A stretch of DNA of 64,000 bases, from NCBI RefSeq assembly GCF_945277285.1, contig NZ_CALYPR010000002.1, forward strand, positions 1 through 64,000, read 5' to 3'. Positions within the stretch are counted from its first letter, which is position 1. Each line of letters opens with the position of its first letter. A program made the position numbers and the translations under genes. Source of the stretch: an uncultured Bartonella sp. (GTDB lineage: Bacteria; Pseudomonadota; Alphaproteobacteria; Rhizobiales; Rhizobiaceae). Below are positions 35,349 through 44,534 of this stretch, one piece after another. The notes beneath the pieces are model-generated. The model had not been told where the DNA came from, searched no databases, and was given only the letters and a program-made list of their open reading frames with translations.

Positions 35349-36401
35349 TCATCCAACTCTTTCCATTTCAAAGCCGAGTTTTGAATAATCCACCATCAAA
35401 AGTCCGTCGCGCGGGTCAACGGCCACCGCATTGGGATTGGTTTTTAGCACTTCCTGTGCCATCACGCCGCGATAACGTTGTGGCTCACCGATATAATTGA
35501 AGTCATAAACATTGTAGCCATTGCGTTTGCCAACAAGTGAGATGTTTTCTTTGGCGCGGATATCCGATTTGCCAAAAAGTCCGCCCAGAGCCGCAAGACC
35601 GTTCCCTATATTGTTAAAGCTATTGCCACTTTGTTTCTGGGTTTGATTTCCTGTTGTCGTACCATAATTTCCGGCAGCCCCTTGAGCTGCGCTCAACAGC
35701 ATGGAAAGCCGGTTCCAGCCGCGATTATCTTCTTCATTCCATTGTTCACGCGCCGCATCGAGTTTCTGCTGGTTATTCTGGTCGAGTTGCGTTCCGCCTT
35801 TTAATGCATTCAAAAAGGCATTGCCTTGCCCCTGATAGTAATTGCCGGCAGCCGCAAGTTGGTTGTTGTTTGCATTGTCGATGAGCTGGTTGGCATTCAT
35901 CATATTTTCAATGTCTTTGTTATACTGGTCTGACAAACCACTGGTCGATAATTGCCCGAGTTGCTGTGCCATAACGCCTGTATGGGCGCCCGAACCATAG
36001 CGGCCGGCACCACTCATCTGGCTGTTGATTGTCGTTGCTGCATTATCAAGGCTGTTTTGCAGGCTTTGGTTGAAAGCAGCATTATTTCCCAGCATTTTTC
36101 CTGCAGCCAGATCTTTAAGATTTTGTGCAGTCGCATTTTGCCCGCTTGCCAGCCCCTGCAAATAGCTATTGCCATAATTGCCGGCCGTGTTTTGTAAGCC
36201 GTTAATTGCGTTCAAAGTATTGTTGCTTAAATCGCCCACCCGCTCACCTTGATAAACATTCCCGCCTTGACCGGAATTATAAAGGTTCATGGCATCTTTG
36301 GCACCGGTTTTAAAAAGTGGTGCAGCCCAACTTGGCGGTGCACTTGTCTGTGTTGATGTTTGCTTGGTTTTGCCGCCTTTTCCGCTACTACTACCGCCCA
36401 T
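35349..36401 (-). CDS. Phage tail/injection protein with C-terminal S74 peptidase-like chaperone domain
   Basis: A 350-residue protein. The first 270 residues are Asn/Gln/Gly-rich with helical repeats (LYNSGQGGNVYQGERVG, GRYGSGAHTGVMAQQLGQLS). The end has the S74 intramolecular-chaperone pattern SDIRAKENISLVGKRNGYNV, then YRGVMAQEVLKTNPNAV, in which the Ser of SD and the Lys of KEN are the self-cleavage pair. S74 domains trimerise fibres and then cut themselves off; in some podovirus-like elements the domain sits on an internal virion protein. The start overlaps the previous gene by 11 bases. Confidence 0.75.
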   Translation of the reverse strand: MGGSSSGKGGKTKQTSTQTSAPPSWAAPLFKTGAKDAMNLYNSGQGGNVYQGERVGDLSNNTLNAINGLQNTAGNYGNSYLQGLASGQNATAQNLKDLAAGKMLGNNAAFNQSLQNSLDNAATTINSQMSGAGRYGSGAHTGVMAQQLGQLSTSGLSDQYNKDIENMMNANQLIDNANNNQLAAAGNYYQGQGNAFLNALKGGTQLDQNNQQKLDAAREQWNEEDNRGWNRLSMLLSAAQGAAGNYGTTTGNQTQKQSGNSFNNIGNGLAALGGLFGKSDIRAKENISLVGKRNGYNVYDFNYIGEPQRYRGVMAQEVLKTNPNAVAVDPRDGLLMVDYSKLGFEMERVG

Positions 36402-36831
36402 TGTTCAATTCCTTTCTATATTTTACAATACTTGCACTATAGCCATGCGCGCGCATAATTTTTGACCAGCCAATGCGCCCGATCGGGCAGATTTCCGATG
36501 CCCCAATGCTTTTTGCCCAAGCCTCGACCGGTTCGATCATATCGGCAATTTTCGGGCCGCCTTCACCGGCAAGTTCTAGAAGTTCGACACGTTTTTTGCC
36601 GTTTTCGAGTTTTTCGATATGCGAGGTGACAAAGGCAACAAAGGCGTCTTTGTCATCAAGAATGAGCCATAATTGCCGTTTGCCGTTTGCTATTTCTTCG
36701 GCAATATTTTTTAACGATATATCGTCGGGAAAACGCTCGACAATTTTGTTCATAGCCGCTGTAATATCATCGCCATAACGGGCTATTTTTTCAAAACTCC
36801 AGTTTTCGGTCAGATAAATGTGGTAGCTCAT
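36391..36831 (-). CDS. Phage GNAT-like protein
   Basis: A 146-residue protein (MSYHIYLTENWSFEKIARYG). It has the layout of phage GNAT-fold proteins found between head-tail genes: LWLILDDKDAFVAFVTSHIE for the central strands, VELLELAGEGGPKIADMIEPVEAWAKSIGA for the acetyl-CoA-binding helix region, and GWSKIMRAHGYSASIVKYRKEL at the end. The canonical Q/RxxGxG/A loop is not clean, so catalytic activity is doubtful. It overlaps the upstream gene by four bases. Confidence 0.65.
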   Translation of the reverse strand: MSYHIYLTENWSFEKIARYGDDITAAMNKIVERFPDDISLKNIAEEIANGKRQLWLILDDKDAFVAFVTSHIEKLENGKKRVELLELAGEGGPKIADMIEPVEAWAKSIGASEICPIGRIGWSKIMRAHGYSASIVKYRKELNNGR

Positions 36832-38294
36832 CTTGTGCCTGCTTGCGAAAGGCGAACGTCAAAGCCGGCAATATGTGACCATCGCTCGCCGGCCGGAACG
36901 CGCAAACGGAATTTGTGAAAACGGGCGCGCGAGCGCACATGATAGCGGCCGGTATTATAGGATGGCTGCCGCTCGGTTGACCATTTGACCGGCTCTTGCG
37001 TGTTTCTTCGCATTCTTGCGCCAATCGCGATAAACGCCTGATCGGTATCAATTTGTGGTATGATGTTTTCAAGCCGGTTGATGTCGCCATTGGTGGCACC
37101 GATTTCTTGCGAGGAAACAGTGGCTTCCATCGGCTCACCGGAAAACGACCCGAGCCTGTAGTCGATTGAAAAAGCCCCGAGAATGGGCGCGCCGCCTTGC
37201 CAGGCTTTGCTATCAAGCGAAAACGGCAGCTCTTCTATCACTGTGGTAATGGCATCAAGCCCGTCAAGCGTGTAGCCGCTGGTATAAATCGGCATAATGG
37301 CACTGACTGCAATATCGACTACAGACCATTTTTGTAAACCCCAGTCGTAGATGAGAAGCTCGTTAAAAACGCCTTTGCCGTTATAATCCAGCGCCCAATA
37401 GACACGGTTATAAAACGGGTCGATTGCACAAAACATTTCGGTAAGATTGTTGGCATTCATGCGGGTAAAAATGGTGCGGTCGATTTTTTCAAAACCGATT
37501 GGTGAAACCTCGCCGTCAGAACTAATCTGGAAAAAACCGCCTTCATCGGCATAGAAAGACAATTCCCCCCGACTGCCGATCGAATTCATAGATTTAACAC
37601 CGCGCTTGTCATGAATTTTCTGGAAGGAAAAAATAATATCGGATCCGGGAATAAAGGTGCCGCGATAAATGGCCGATTGTAAAAAAATAAGCGGGTTTGT
37701 CGCTTCACTCGATCCTTGCACCGCGCCACCATCGGGAAAATCCTGATAGTCGCAGGACTTTTTTCCCACTGTCCACCATTCAACATCGTTCAAGCCCGAC
37801 CAATAGACACGGTTGGGATTATCCGGCAATTGCATGAGACAAACAAAATCGCCCCACACTTTGATAAGACCGGCGCGTGGCGGGTTGCCGCCAAGATCGC
37901 GAAAAGTGGCAGACCTGCCAAGCTCGTAAACCTGCGGGGCATTGTTTTTATTGACGGCAATAATATAATTGCCGAACGAAGCAAACGACCAGCGCGCTTC
38001 CTCGGAAGCCGAATATTGCTTGTCTTTCTGGCTGATATCTTTCCACGACACATCGGTATTGTCGAGAATGAAAAGTTTTGTTGCCGTGCCGGCAAAAATT
38101 GCCGTTGTGCCGTCAAGCGCGCGGGCGGCAAAGGCACCCAGCGGCTTTTCCGGAAAAGTTAGTGAAAAAGCCTTGAAATCGGGCATGGGAATATAACTGC
38201 CATCAGCCGGCAACACATTGCGGATATCGTCGGTAAATTCGCCATTGATATCGGCAATATCGGGGCGGTATTCGGCCACTGGAATAAAGCTCAT
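36828..38294 (-). CDS. Phage tail hub/stabilisation protein (P22 gp10-like position)
   Basis: A 488-residue protein rich in beta-strands with many aromatic residues (WVDIAVSAIMPIYTSGYTLDG-type segments; FRLRVPAGERWSHIAGFDVRL at the end). Its length and place after the gp4-like adaptor match P22 gp10, which plugs and stabilises the packaged head at the tail hub. Sequence identity to gp10 was not tested. It directly follows the adaptor gene with no gap. Confidence 0.7.
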   Translation of the reverse strand: MSFIPVAEYRPDIADINGEFTDDIRNVLPADGSYIPMPDFKAFSLTFPEKPLGAFAARALDGTTAIFAGTATKLFILDNTDVSWKDISQKDKQYSASEEARWSFASFGNYIIAVNKNNAPQVYELGRSATFRDLGGNPPRAGLIKVWGDFVCLMQLPDNPNRVYWSGLNDVEWWTVGKKSCDYQDFPDGGAVQGSSEATNPLIFLQSAIYRGTFIPGSDIIFSFQKIHDKRGVKSMNSIGSRGELSFYADEGGFFQISSDGEVSPIGFEKIDRTIFTRMNANNLTEMFCAIDPFYNRVYWALDYNGKGVFNELLIYDWGLQKWSVVDIAVSAIMPIYTSGYTLDGLDAITTVIEELPFSLDSKAWQGGAPILGAFSIDYRLGSFSGEPMEATVSSQEIGATNGDINRLENIIPQIDTDQAFIAIGARMRRNTQEPVKWSTERQPSYNTGRYHVRSRARFHKFRLRVPAGERWSHIAGFDVRLSQAGTR

Positions 38295-38990
38295 TTAAAA
38301 CACCGTTGCTTTGATGAGATTGCTGCCATTGCGGCGCGACGTTTCGGCCTTCAAAGCCGATAATTGTTCGTTAAAATCATTGAAAGAAGCTGCCGCCATG
38401 TCGGCATCTTTTAAAATATCTTTGTAAAGCTCATATTTTGCCCGCGCTTTGATAAGGTCGAAGGCATCGCTGAACCACGGTGTTTCTTCGTCTGCCGTCA
38501 AAACGTCATCAAGCCAGTAGGGCTCGAGCAAAAGCCTTATCCGGTAGCTTTTGTCGGGTGTCGGATAAAGGCGCAATCTCTTGGCAAAATAGCTGTAGGA
38601 AAATGGTTCACCGGCTGTTTGTTGTGCCGTTTCCAGTTTTTCCGGGCTTTGAAATTTTAATTGCGTTAGCTCGCCATTTTGTTTTTCCAAAAATACAAAA
38701 CGGATGTGTAAAGCCGTGGCAATTGTGCGCTCGTCAGCCTCGCCATACCATGCCTGATCTTTTTTTGTCGCAAATACTACGTCGCGTGTTTCATTGAAAA
38801 AAAGCGGCTCGCGTGAACAAAAGCGGATAGCTGAAAAAATTGCTTCCTGAATCTGGGAAAAATATTCATTGGTTGTGTCGTCGATTTCGTCCTGAATGAC
38901 GGCGATCATGTCGGAGAAGTTTTTTGTTTTTGGCCTCATCAGTGTCGGCAGACTGATGATCGGCCCCGTTGTAGTGACGATAATGGCCAT
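38295..38990 (-). CDS. Phage head-tail adaptor (P22 gp4-like)
   Basis: A 231-residue helical protein. DEIDDTTNEYFSQIQEAIFSAIRFCSREPLFFNET and RLLLEPYWLDDVLTADEETPW are the segments typical of podovirus tail-accessory adaptors that bind the portal. YELYKDILKDADMAAASFNDF forms the terminal helix. Position between the head genes and the hub supports the assignment. Confidence 0.75.
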   Translation of the reverse strand: MAIIVTTTGPIISLPTLMRPKTKNFSDMIAVIQDEIDDTTNEYFSQIQEAIFSAIRFCSREPLFFNETRDVVFATKKDQAWYGEADERTIATALHIRFVFLEKQNGELTQLKFQSPEKLETAQQTAGEPFSYSYFAKRLRLYPTPDKSYRIRLLLEPYWLDDVLTADEETPWFSDAFDLIKARAKYELYKDILKDADMAAASFNDFNEQLSALKAETSRRNGSNLIKATVF

Positions 38991-39100
38991 TATTTGTATT
39001 CTCCAATTTTCGAGTAGGGGGCGTGAAATCTATGAGTGCCCAATCTGTGTCATCCATTTCCATATATCCAAAAAAAGGGGGCTTGAGTGCCCCCTAAGTC

Positions 39101-39472
39101 CTAATGGTTAGTAACGTAAGTTATGATTGCAACGCCGGAACCCGCGGTTGCTACACTGTCGCGTTTTAAGTAAATGGTTACTTCGTCACTAGCAATCGCC
39201 GCTTCTGACGGAATTGTTAGTTGTGTTATACCAGCAGATGTGAGCGACACTTGTCCGAAAGCATCAGCTTTATTTTTTGTTCCTACGACAACATTTCCCG
39301 CATTAAAAGCATCTTTAACGCCAATAACTCCGTTCAAAATAACCGCATTATCCGGCAATGTACCGAGTTTTACCGTCAGACTATCGTCAAATTTAAAATT
39401 TGCTCGCAAATAGTGCACTTGCTGCAAATGCCCGTCACGCCCCTGAATGGCATTGGGAAGATCATCAGCCAT
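39101..39472 (-). CDS. Small phage head/decoration-type protein
   Basis: A 123-residue, mostly beta protein (LRANFKFDDSLTVKLGTLP, VTIYLKRDSVATAGSGVAIITYV). Such proteins, located right after the coat gene, usually decorate or cement capsids; the evidence is position and size only. It is separated from the coat gene by 61 bases and from the adaptor gene by 110 bases. Confidence 0.6.
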   Translation of the reverse strand: MADDLPNAIQGRDGHLQQVHYLRANFKFDDSLTVKLGTLPDNAVILNGVIGVKDAFNAGNVVVGTKNKADAFGQVSLTSAGITQLTIPSEAAIASDEVTIYLKRDSVATAGSGVAIITYVTNH

Positions 39473-39533
39473 AATGGCCTCCTTAAAATTTAATCAGAAA
39501 GGGGATGGGGCAAATCAATGCCCTTTTTTTTTA

Positions 39534-40652
39534 TCAAACCGGTTCGGCATATGTTGAAATAACAATTGTCGCAAAATCCTGTGTTCCGACAGTGCTGTTT
39601 TTCAGCTTGAAGTTGGTTTTCTTCATGCCAATCAGCGTTTTTGCCGCCACACCAAGCTCGCGTTCATAGTCAAACAGCTCTTCCACCAGCTTGTAGCGTG
39701 TTGGCCCACGGTCTTTACCAAAAGCAATAATACCGGCCTGTGCGCCCAACAGCACGGCACGACGGGTATTCTCGACTGGAGCAGCAGCATCAGCCGAATT
39801 TACCCCTTCGGTAACATGTTCGGCCTCGCGCAAAACTACACCGTTATACATGCCCAGCGAGCCGTCAAAAATTGGGTTTTTAGCACGCGACCCCTGATAG
39901 GCCGCTTTCTGGATATCCAGCCACTGGCCGGTTGCCGTATTGGTGCGCAAGCTCGTTACCTGTGTCGGGTGAAGATAAAGAACATAGACATTGTCTCCTT
40001 CCACGCGCACCGGTCGCAAACGCGGATTGGCAAGTTTTGCCCGCTCCACCGCCTTGTCGATAAGCGAAAGGGTAAAACCATCCTTGTCATCAAGGCTTTC
40101 GTCGGTGGTTTTGCCGTTCGGGCGGATAATGCGTTTGTCGGTTGGCGCGGTCGGCTCATTAAACCCATAGCGTACCGGCGACATGGCGATGGTGCGGCCT
40201 TCAAAATTCATTTCCCTCGCCGTATAGCCGCAAACATGGGTAAAGAACATCAAAGACAGCCGGTCGGCATACCAATCAGTCAAACCGTCCTTTGCTTCCG
40301 AACGCAGGTCGAAAAGCACACGCTGCTGGTCGATCGAGCCTTCATTTTTCACGCGTACAGCATGGGCAAGCTCGTTGATGACAACAGCATCGGTCAAGGT
40401 TGAAAGGGCTTCTTCATTACCTTCGAGTTTTATTCCTTCCGAAACACCATCGCCCATCAACTGGGTGCGCAGACCAAAGCGTACAGTGTCGCCGGCACCT
40501 TTCTGGGTTTCGTCTTTAAGCTGGATAATGCTGTTTGTGTCGGTTCCAATCAACGGGGCAATCTCGGTTGCTTTCGAGACTTCGACTGCAAGTTTCTTCG
40601 ACCACGCACGAACAGCCAAGGGGTCGTTTACCCCGATGGTTGTGATAGCCAT
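39534..40652 (-). CDS. Phage major capsid protein, N4-gp56 family
   Basis: A 372-residue coat protein. The N-terminus (TTIGVNDPLAVRAWSKKLAVEV) and AVRVKNEGSIDQQRVLFDLR, with later LLGAQAGIIAFGKDRGPTRY and VELFDYERELGVA-like LVEELFDYERELGVAAKTLIG, are characteristic of the N4-gp56 (DUF4043) capsid family. It assembles the procapsid on the scaffold encoded just upstream. The stop codon lies 62 bases before the decoration-type gene. Confidence 0.88.
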   Translation of the reverse strand: MAITTIGVNDPLAVRAWSKKLAVEVSKATEIAPLIGTDTNSIIQLKDETQKGAGDTVRFGLRTQLMGDGVSEGIKLEGNEEALSTLTDAVVINELAHAVRVKNEGSIDQQRVLFDLRSEAKDGLTDWYADRLSLMFFTHVCGYTAREMNFEGRTIAMSPVRYGFNEPTAPTDKRIIRPNGKTTDESLDDKDGFTLSLIDKAVERAKLANPRLRPVRVEGDNVYVLYLHPTQVTSLRTNTATGQWLDIQKAAYQGSRAKNPIFDGSLGMYNGVVLREAEHVTEGVNSADAAAPVENTRRAVLLGAQAGIIAFGKDRGPTRYKLVEELFDYERELGVAAKTLIGMKKTNFKLKNSTVGTQDFATIVISTYAEPV

Positions 40653-40829
40653 AATGGCCTCCTAAAATTCAATTGAGTTTTTTTGAGAAAATTGACGCCT
40701 CTGACGTTGAGCGATGACACGAAAACCGGTAAAAAACCGCCGGTTGGGCTGAAATGATACCGTCCATTTCAAACGAACATCCTTTTTTTGAGTGAATGAA
40801 AGAAGGCGGATGGCACCTTTTTTAAAAAA

Positions 40830-41786
40830 TTATTCCCCCTTCATCAAAAGGTTGAAGGCTTTTTCATTTCTGGGATTTCTAATCCATTCGGCAAATTCAT
40901 GATCGGACATTTTGTCAATTGCTTCCAGACTTACCGGATCGGCAATGGCCCGCCCATTGCTTGCGGTTAAGGTGCGCGAGGCATTCTGCTTGGCGCGCAT
41001 GCTGGCAATATTGCGGTTAAAAGGCGCACCTTTACCGGAAAAACCGGCATTTCTGGCATAGTTATAAATCACTTCTGCCGGATTGGCGCCGGTTTCAATG
41101 GCCGCCATAATAATGGCATTAAGTTCGCTGCCAATCTGCTTGTTGATTTCGTTTTCATCGGCAAAAGCGGGATAGGCCGCTTGCAATGCTTTTAATTGGT
41201 TGACGCGCGTTTCATAAAGATAATCGGCGGCCGCATCAAAATCGGGCAATTCGCCTTTCAAAGCGGTAATCGAGGTAGCAAAATAATCCTTCACCGTTTC
41301 ATAGCGTTTGGCTGCTTCTGCAAATTGCTGCTGTTGTTGTTGGGCGGCTCGTGCTTCTGCCTGTTGCTGCTGCAACTGGCCACCCAGCCATTTGACATAG
41401 CCGACAAAATCTTTTTCCGGTTCCGGTATTGGCTGTTGCGGGGCAGGGGCTTGTTGCAACCGGATTTCGTCATTTTGCAAGCTTGAAAGCTGTTGGGCTA
41501 TTTTGAAACGCTCCTGCATGCGGGCAAGTTTGGCATGCGCTTCGGCAGCATCGGCCTGGGCTTTTTTGCGTTCTTCGCGTTCGGCATGAAGGGCGCCATG
41601 CGGCACCATATGGCTCGGCCTTTTCGCCTCCTTGTCGAAAGTGGTTTTGTTGCCTTCGTCGGGGTTTTCGTCCTCTTTCAGGTCGTCCTGATCAAGTTTT
41701 CCGGCATCCTCAATGGTCTTTTCCTCTTCAACACCGCTTTCCAACGCTTGTTCTTCTTCCAAAGTAAATTCGGCTGCAATATCCAT
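40830..41786 (-). CDS. Phage scaffolding protein
   Basis: A 318-residue acidic, Gln- and Ala-rich protein: acidic N-terminus (DQDDLKEDENPDEGN), coiled-coil centre with a run of Gln (QLQQQQAEARAAQ), and a basic C-terminal helix region (DHEFAEWIRNPRNEKAFNLL). Composition, lack of globular motifs and position between portal and coat are those of podovirus scaffolds that shape the procapsid and leave before maturation. Confidence 0.78.
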   Translation of the reverse strand: MDIAAEFTLEEEQALESGVEEEKTIEDAGKLDQDDLKEDENPDEGNKTTFDKEAKRPSHMVPHGALHAEREERKKAQADAAEAHAKLARMQERFKIAQQLSSLQNDEIRLQQAPAPQQPIPEPEKDFVGYVKWLGGQLQQQQAEARAAQQQQQQFAEAAKRYETVKDYFATSITALKGELPDFDAAADYLYETRVNQLKALQAAYPAFADENEINKQIGSELNAIIMAAIETGANPAEVIYNYARNAGFSGKGAPFNRNIASMRAKQNASRTLTASNGRAIADPVSLEAIDKMSDHEFAEWIRNPRNEKAFNLLMKGE

Positions 41787-41925
41787 AGTTTTTCCTTGTC
41801 ATTGGCCCTTTCGCAAAAAGGGGCAAGAGAGCATCAAAACGCCGATGCTTGTGGCGAAGCCTGCCGTTGTGGCAGGCAAATTTAAAAAGCTTTTTTTAAA
41901 ACTTTTGGATAGGGGCGGGGTCGCT

Positions 41926-43908
41926 CTAGCGCGTGGCTTTCAGCGCATTGGCAAAAGCGCGCGCTTTGGCGGTTTCTTCTTCCATACGCGCCTTTTTACT
42001 CTTCAAATCAAGGTCAATCGCTTTGCCCTGAAGGTCCATTTGCTGGCGCTGCTCTCTAGTTTGCAATTCTCTCGCCAAAGCCTGAAGTTTTAACGCCTGT
42101 TCCTGCTCTTGAGGAGATTGTTGCGGTTGGTTTTTCGCCTCGGCATTTGCCTGTTGGCGCGCTTCTTCGGCTTTTGCCGTCCACCGTTCAATAAGCGAGG
42201 TGGGAAGCGGCGAATAGCGCAAGATTTCCATGCCTATTTCCGGTGTAATATAATCTTTTAGCATTGGCAGCATTTGCTGGATAATGGCAAAGGTGCGCTC
42301 TTTCTCATTCGGGCTTGTCGGCGCATCGTCAACAATAATGTCATATTGCACACTTGCCACATTTTCGTGGCTTAACGCCACATATTGCTTTTTGTCATTT
42401 CCGACAATGCGGATAAGCCGCCCATCCGACAAATAGTTCTGGATAAGATGCAGCATAATCTGCCCCTGACGGCGGCGATAGCGGCGCAGCGAGTCAAAAA
42501 GCGAGGCAAGAAGGTTTAGTGAAGATTGCCGGCGCTGGCTTTCAAGAACGCCGGGCTGGCTCACTTCTCTGGTACCAATAAATTCCGGCGACAAGCCGGT
42601 TACTTGTGAAATGGCTTCCTTGGCCTCATTGAAAAGCTGGAAAAAACCCGCCGGAAATTGCGCCACCGGCTTCGGCTCGATGCGGGCATTCTGGCCGGCC
42701 AGCGCATTTTGTTTGACCCATGTAATGGCATCGGCACGCGCCCAGCTTTCTTCGGCCTGCCGGTCATCATCAAAAGCCCCGCGTTCGGCAAGAATGCCGC
42801 CTTTTGACTGGCTGTTTAAAAGATACATCACCTGGCTGAAAAACTTGTTGGCCCAGCGTTGCGGATCTTTGGTCGGCCGCACAATGCCGTAATAATGCTT
42901 TTTCATTTTGTCGAAATAGCCGGTAATACATTCCCAACCAAGTTGGCCGTTCGGCACCATCGGCCGGTCGGGTCTGGCAAGCACAACTTCACCTAAAAAC
43001 GCCCGTTTGACAATCTTTCGGTTAAGCCTCACCGCTTCCATTCGGGGGTTAAGCTTCTTTTGCTCTTCATATTCTTCTATTGAATAGTCGCGCATTTCAC
43101 CGGTGAGTGTGTCCTGCCCCTTATAGTAGGGTTCACGCTCGAACCAGCGGCATTCAACGAGTGTTACCATACGTCTACTGTTGTTTGAAACCGGCAAGCC
43201 GTCATTGTCATAAACTGTTTCGGGGCTGTGGCTTAAAAGCACGCTATCATTATCAAAAACACCATTTTTTGCCCAACCGGCATGAAGAAGCGTGGGGTCA
43301 ATATCGGGAAACATGCGCCGTGCTTCGGAAAGCGGCTTTTCATCGACATACCAGAGCCGCTCGGCATCAATCAGATTGGCTTTGACTGCGGAAGCGTCCC
43401 ACACCATTTTTAGCAGGTCAAGGCGCGAGACAACCGGTGTTCCTGCCGGATCATCGTCAAAATCAAGACGGGTATCCGTCCAGCCCATGCCACAAATCAC
43501 CGTGTCGGTAAATGCTTCCGAATCTTCATATTCAGCTCCCGCCTGATCGCGAAACCATTCAGCCGCACCGGTTAAAATTTCATTGGCTTTAGCATCACCC
43601 ATTTCGCGCGGAATAAATTGCACTTCCCGCTTGTTGTTGCGCTCCGAGCCGATCACCGCGTTGACGAGTGGTGCAATGCGGTTAAATGTCATCACCGGCC
43701 GCTTTTGCTCGCGCAACACCGCGCTATCGTGCGGGTCCCATTGCTCGCCATTATAAAAGGCATAATCCTCGCGGGCATTTTTGCGCCAATTTGCCACATG
43801 CTCCATATCCTGTTTGAAAAGTTCAAGAAGCGTTTGGGTCAGACTTTCGCGTCCAAATGTGTCGAAACTGTCGGAAGAACCATGGTCGGACGTGTTTTTA
43901 AAATCCAT
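41926..43908 (-). CDS. Phage portal protein (P22 gp1-like)
   Basis: A 660-residue portal. Seen: DMEHVANWRKNAREDYAFYNGEQW, RPVMTFNRIAPLVNAVIGSE, a NKREVQFIPRE strand, the central FFSQVMYLLNSQSKGGILAE, AISQVTGLSPEFIGTRE, and a long C-terminal Gln/Glu-rich coiled coil (about residues 600-650), as in P22 gp1 whose barrel reaches into the head. The order terminase, portal, scaffold, coat supports a P22-type head. Confidence 0.9.
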   Translation of the reverse strand: MDFKNTSDHGSSDSFDTFGRESLTQTLLELFKQDMEHVANWRKNAREDYAFYNGEQWDPHDSAVLREQKRPVMTFNRIAPLVNAVIGSERNNKREVQFIPREMGDAKANEILTGAAEWFRDQAGAEYEDSEAFTDTVICGMGWTDTRLDFDDDPAGTPVVSRLDLLKMVWDASAVKANLIDAERLWYVDEKPLSEARRMFPDIDPTLLHAGWAKNGVFDNDSVLLSHSPETVYDNDGLPVSNNSRRMVTLVECRWFEREPYYKGQDTLTGEMRDYSIEEYEEQKKLNPRMEAVRLNRKIVKRAFLGEVVLARPDRPMVPNGQLGWECITGYFDKMKKHYYGIVRPTKDPQRWANKFFSQVMYLLNSQSKGGILAERGAFDDDRQAEESWARADAITWVKQNALAGQNARIEPKPVAQFPAGFFQLFNEAKEAISQVTGLSPEFIGTREVSQPGVLESQRRQSSLNLLASLFDSLRRYRRRQGQIMLHLIQNYLSDGRLIRIVGNDKKQYVALSHENVASVQYDIIVDDAPTSPNEKERTFAIIQQMLPMLKDYITPEIGMEILRYSPLPTSLIERWTAKAEEARQQANAEAKNQPQQSPQEQEQALKLQALARELQTREQRQQMDLQGKAIDLDLKSKKARMEEETAKARAFANALKATR

Positions 43909-44534
43909 ATCAACCTGCCATAAAAAGTTTTGTATTTTTGCCCCATCTTCACCAGAGGGGCATCACCGGAAAACCGCGAGCCGAGCATTCAATAACCATA
44001 AAAAAAACCGTCAACCGGCCAAACCGGCCAACAGAGCCGCTCCGTCAGCGGCCAACAGAACTGCCCTTTCAAAAGGCCATCCAAGCCGCCCTTTCAAATG
44101 GTCATCAAAACCTGCCGGTTTTTTTCCCGCCCGCAGGCGTTCAAAAGCCCGTTTCATCAATTTTCAAACTGCAAGAAAAACGCATAAAACCGCCATTGCC
44201 ATGGCGCACTCGACCCCGCCCGAAAATTGCCGATATGAGCGAACCGCTCGAAGCTTTGGGCAAAAAATACCGCTCACATAAAGCCGGAATGACTTGTGCA
44301 TAAAAAACCCGCCCGACAGGGCTTTAAAAAAGTCCCAACGGGATAGAGGAAAATTCAAGAAAAACACAGCTTTTTTGGCAGAAGAAACAAACAGCTTTTT
44401 TTTTAAAATCCGCCATGCAATTAAAAAATCGCCACCATTTAATCAGAGCGTTTTGATCAAGCCATTCAAGTGTTTTGGTCAAGTCATTCCGGTGTGCGGG
44501 TAATGCCATTCAAGTGTTTTGGTGTGAAAAGCTT
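43909..44534. other. Gap between portal and terminase with short repeats
   Basis: About 625 bases. CCGGCCAAA-type repeats lie at about 44014-44032. GCCATTCAAGTGTTTTGGT occurs at 44461-44479 and 44504-44522, the second copy just before the terminase stop region. The frames at 43938-44303 (plus) and 44164-44367 (minus) show no ribosome-binding site or coding bias. Confidence 0.5.

Noticed and set aside
38866-39063. 65-codon minus frame overlapping the head-tail adaptor gene start
   Set aside because: The last part is an out-of-frame copy of the adaptor gene and the first part has no motif; probably non-coding.
43938-44303. 121-codon plus frame between portal and terminase
   Set aside because: Pro/Arg-rich composition, no ribosome-binding site, antisense to the late operon.
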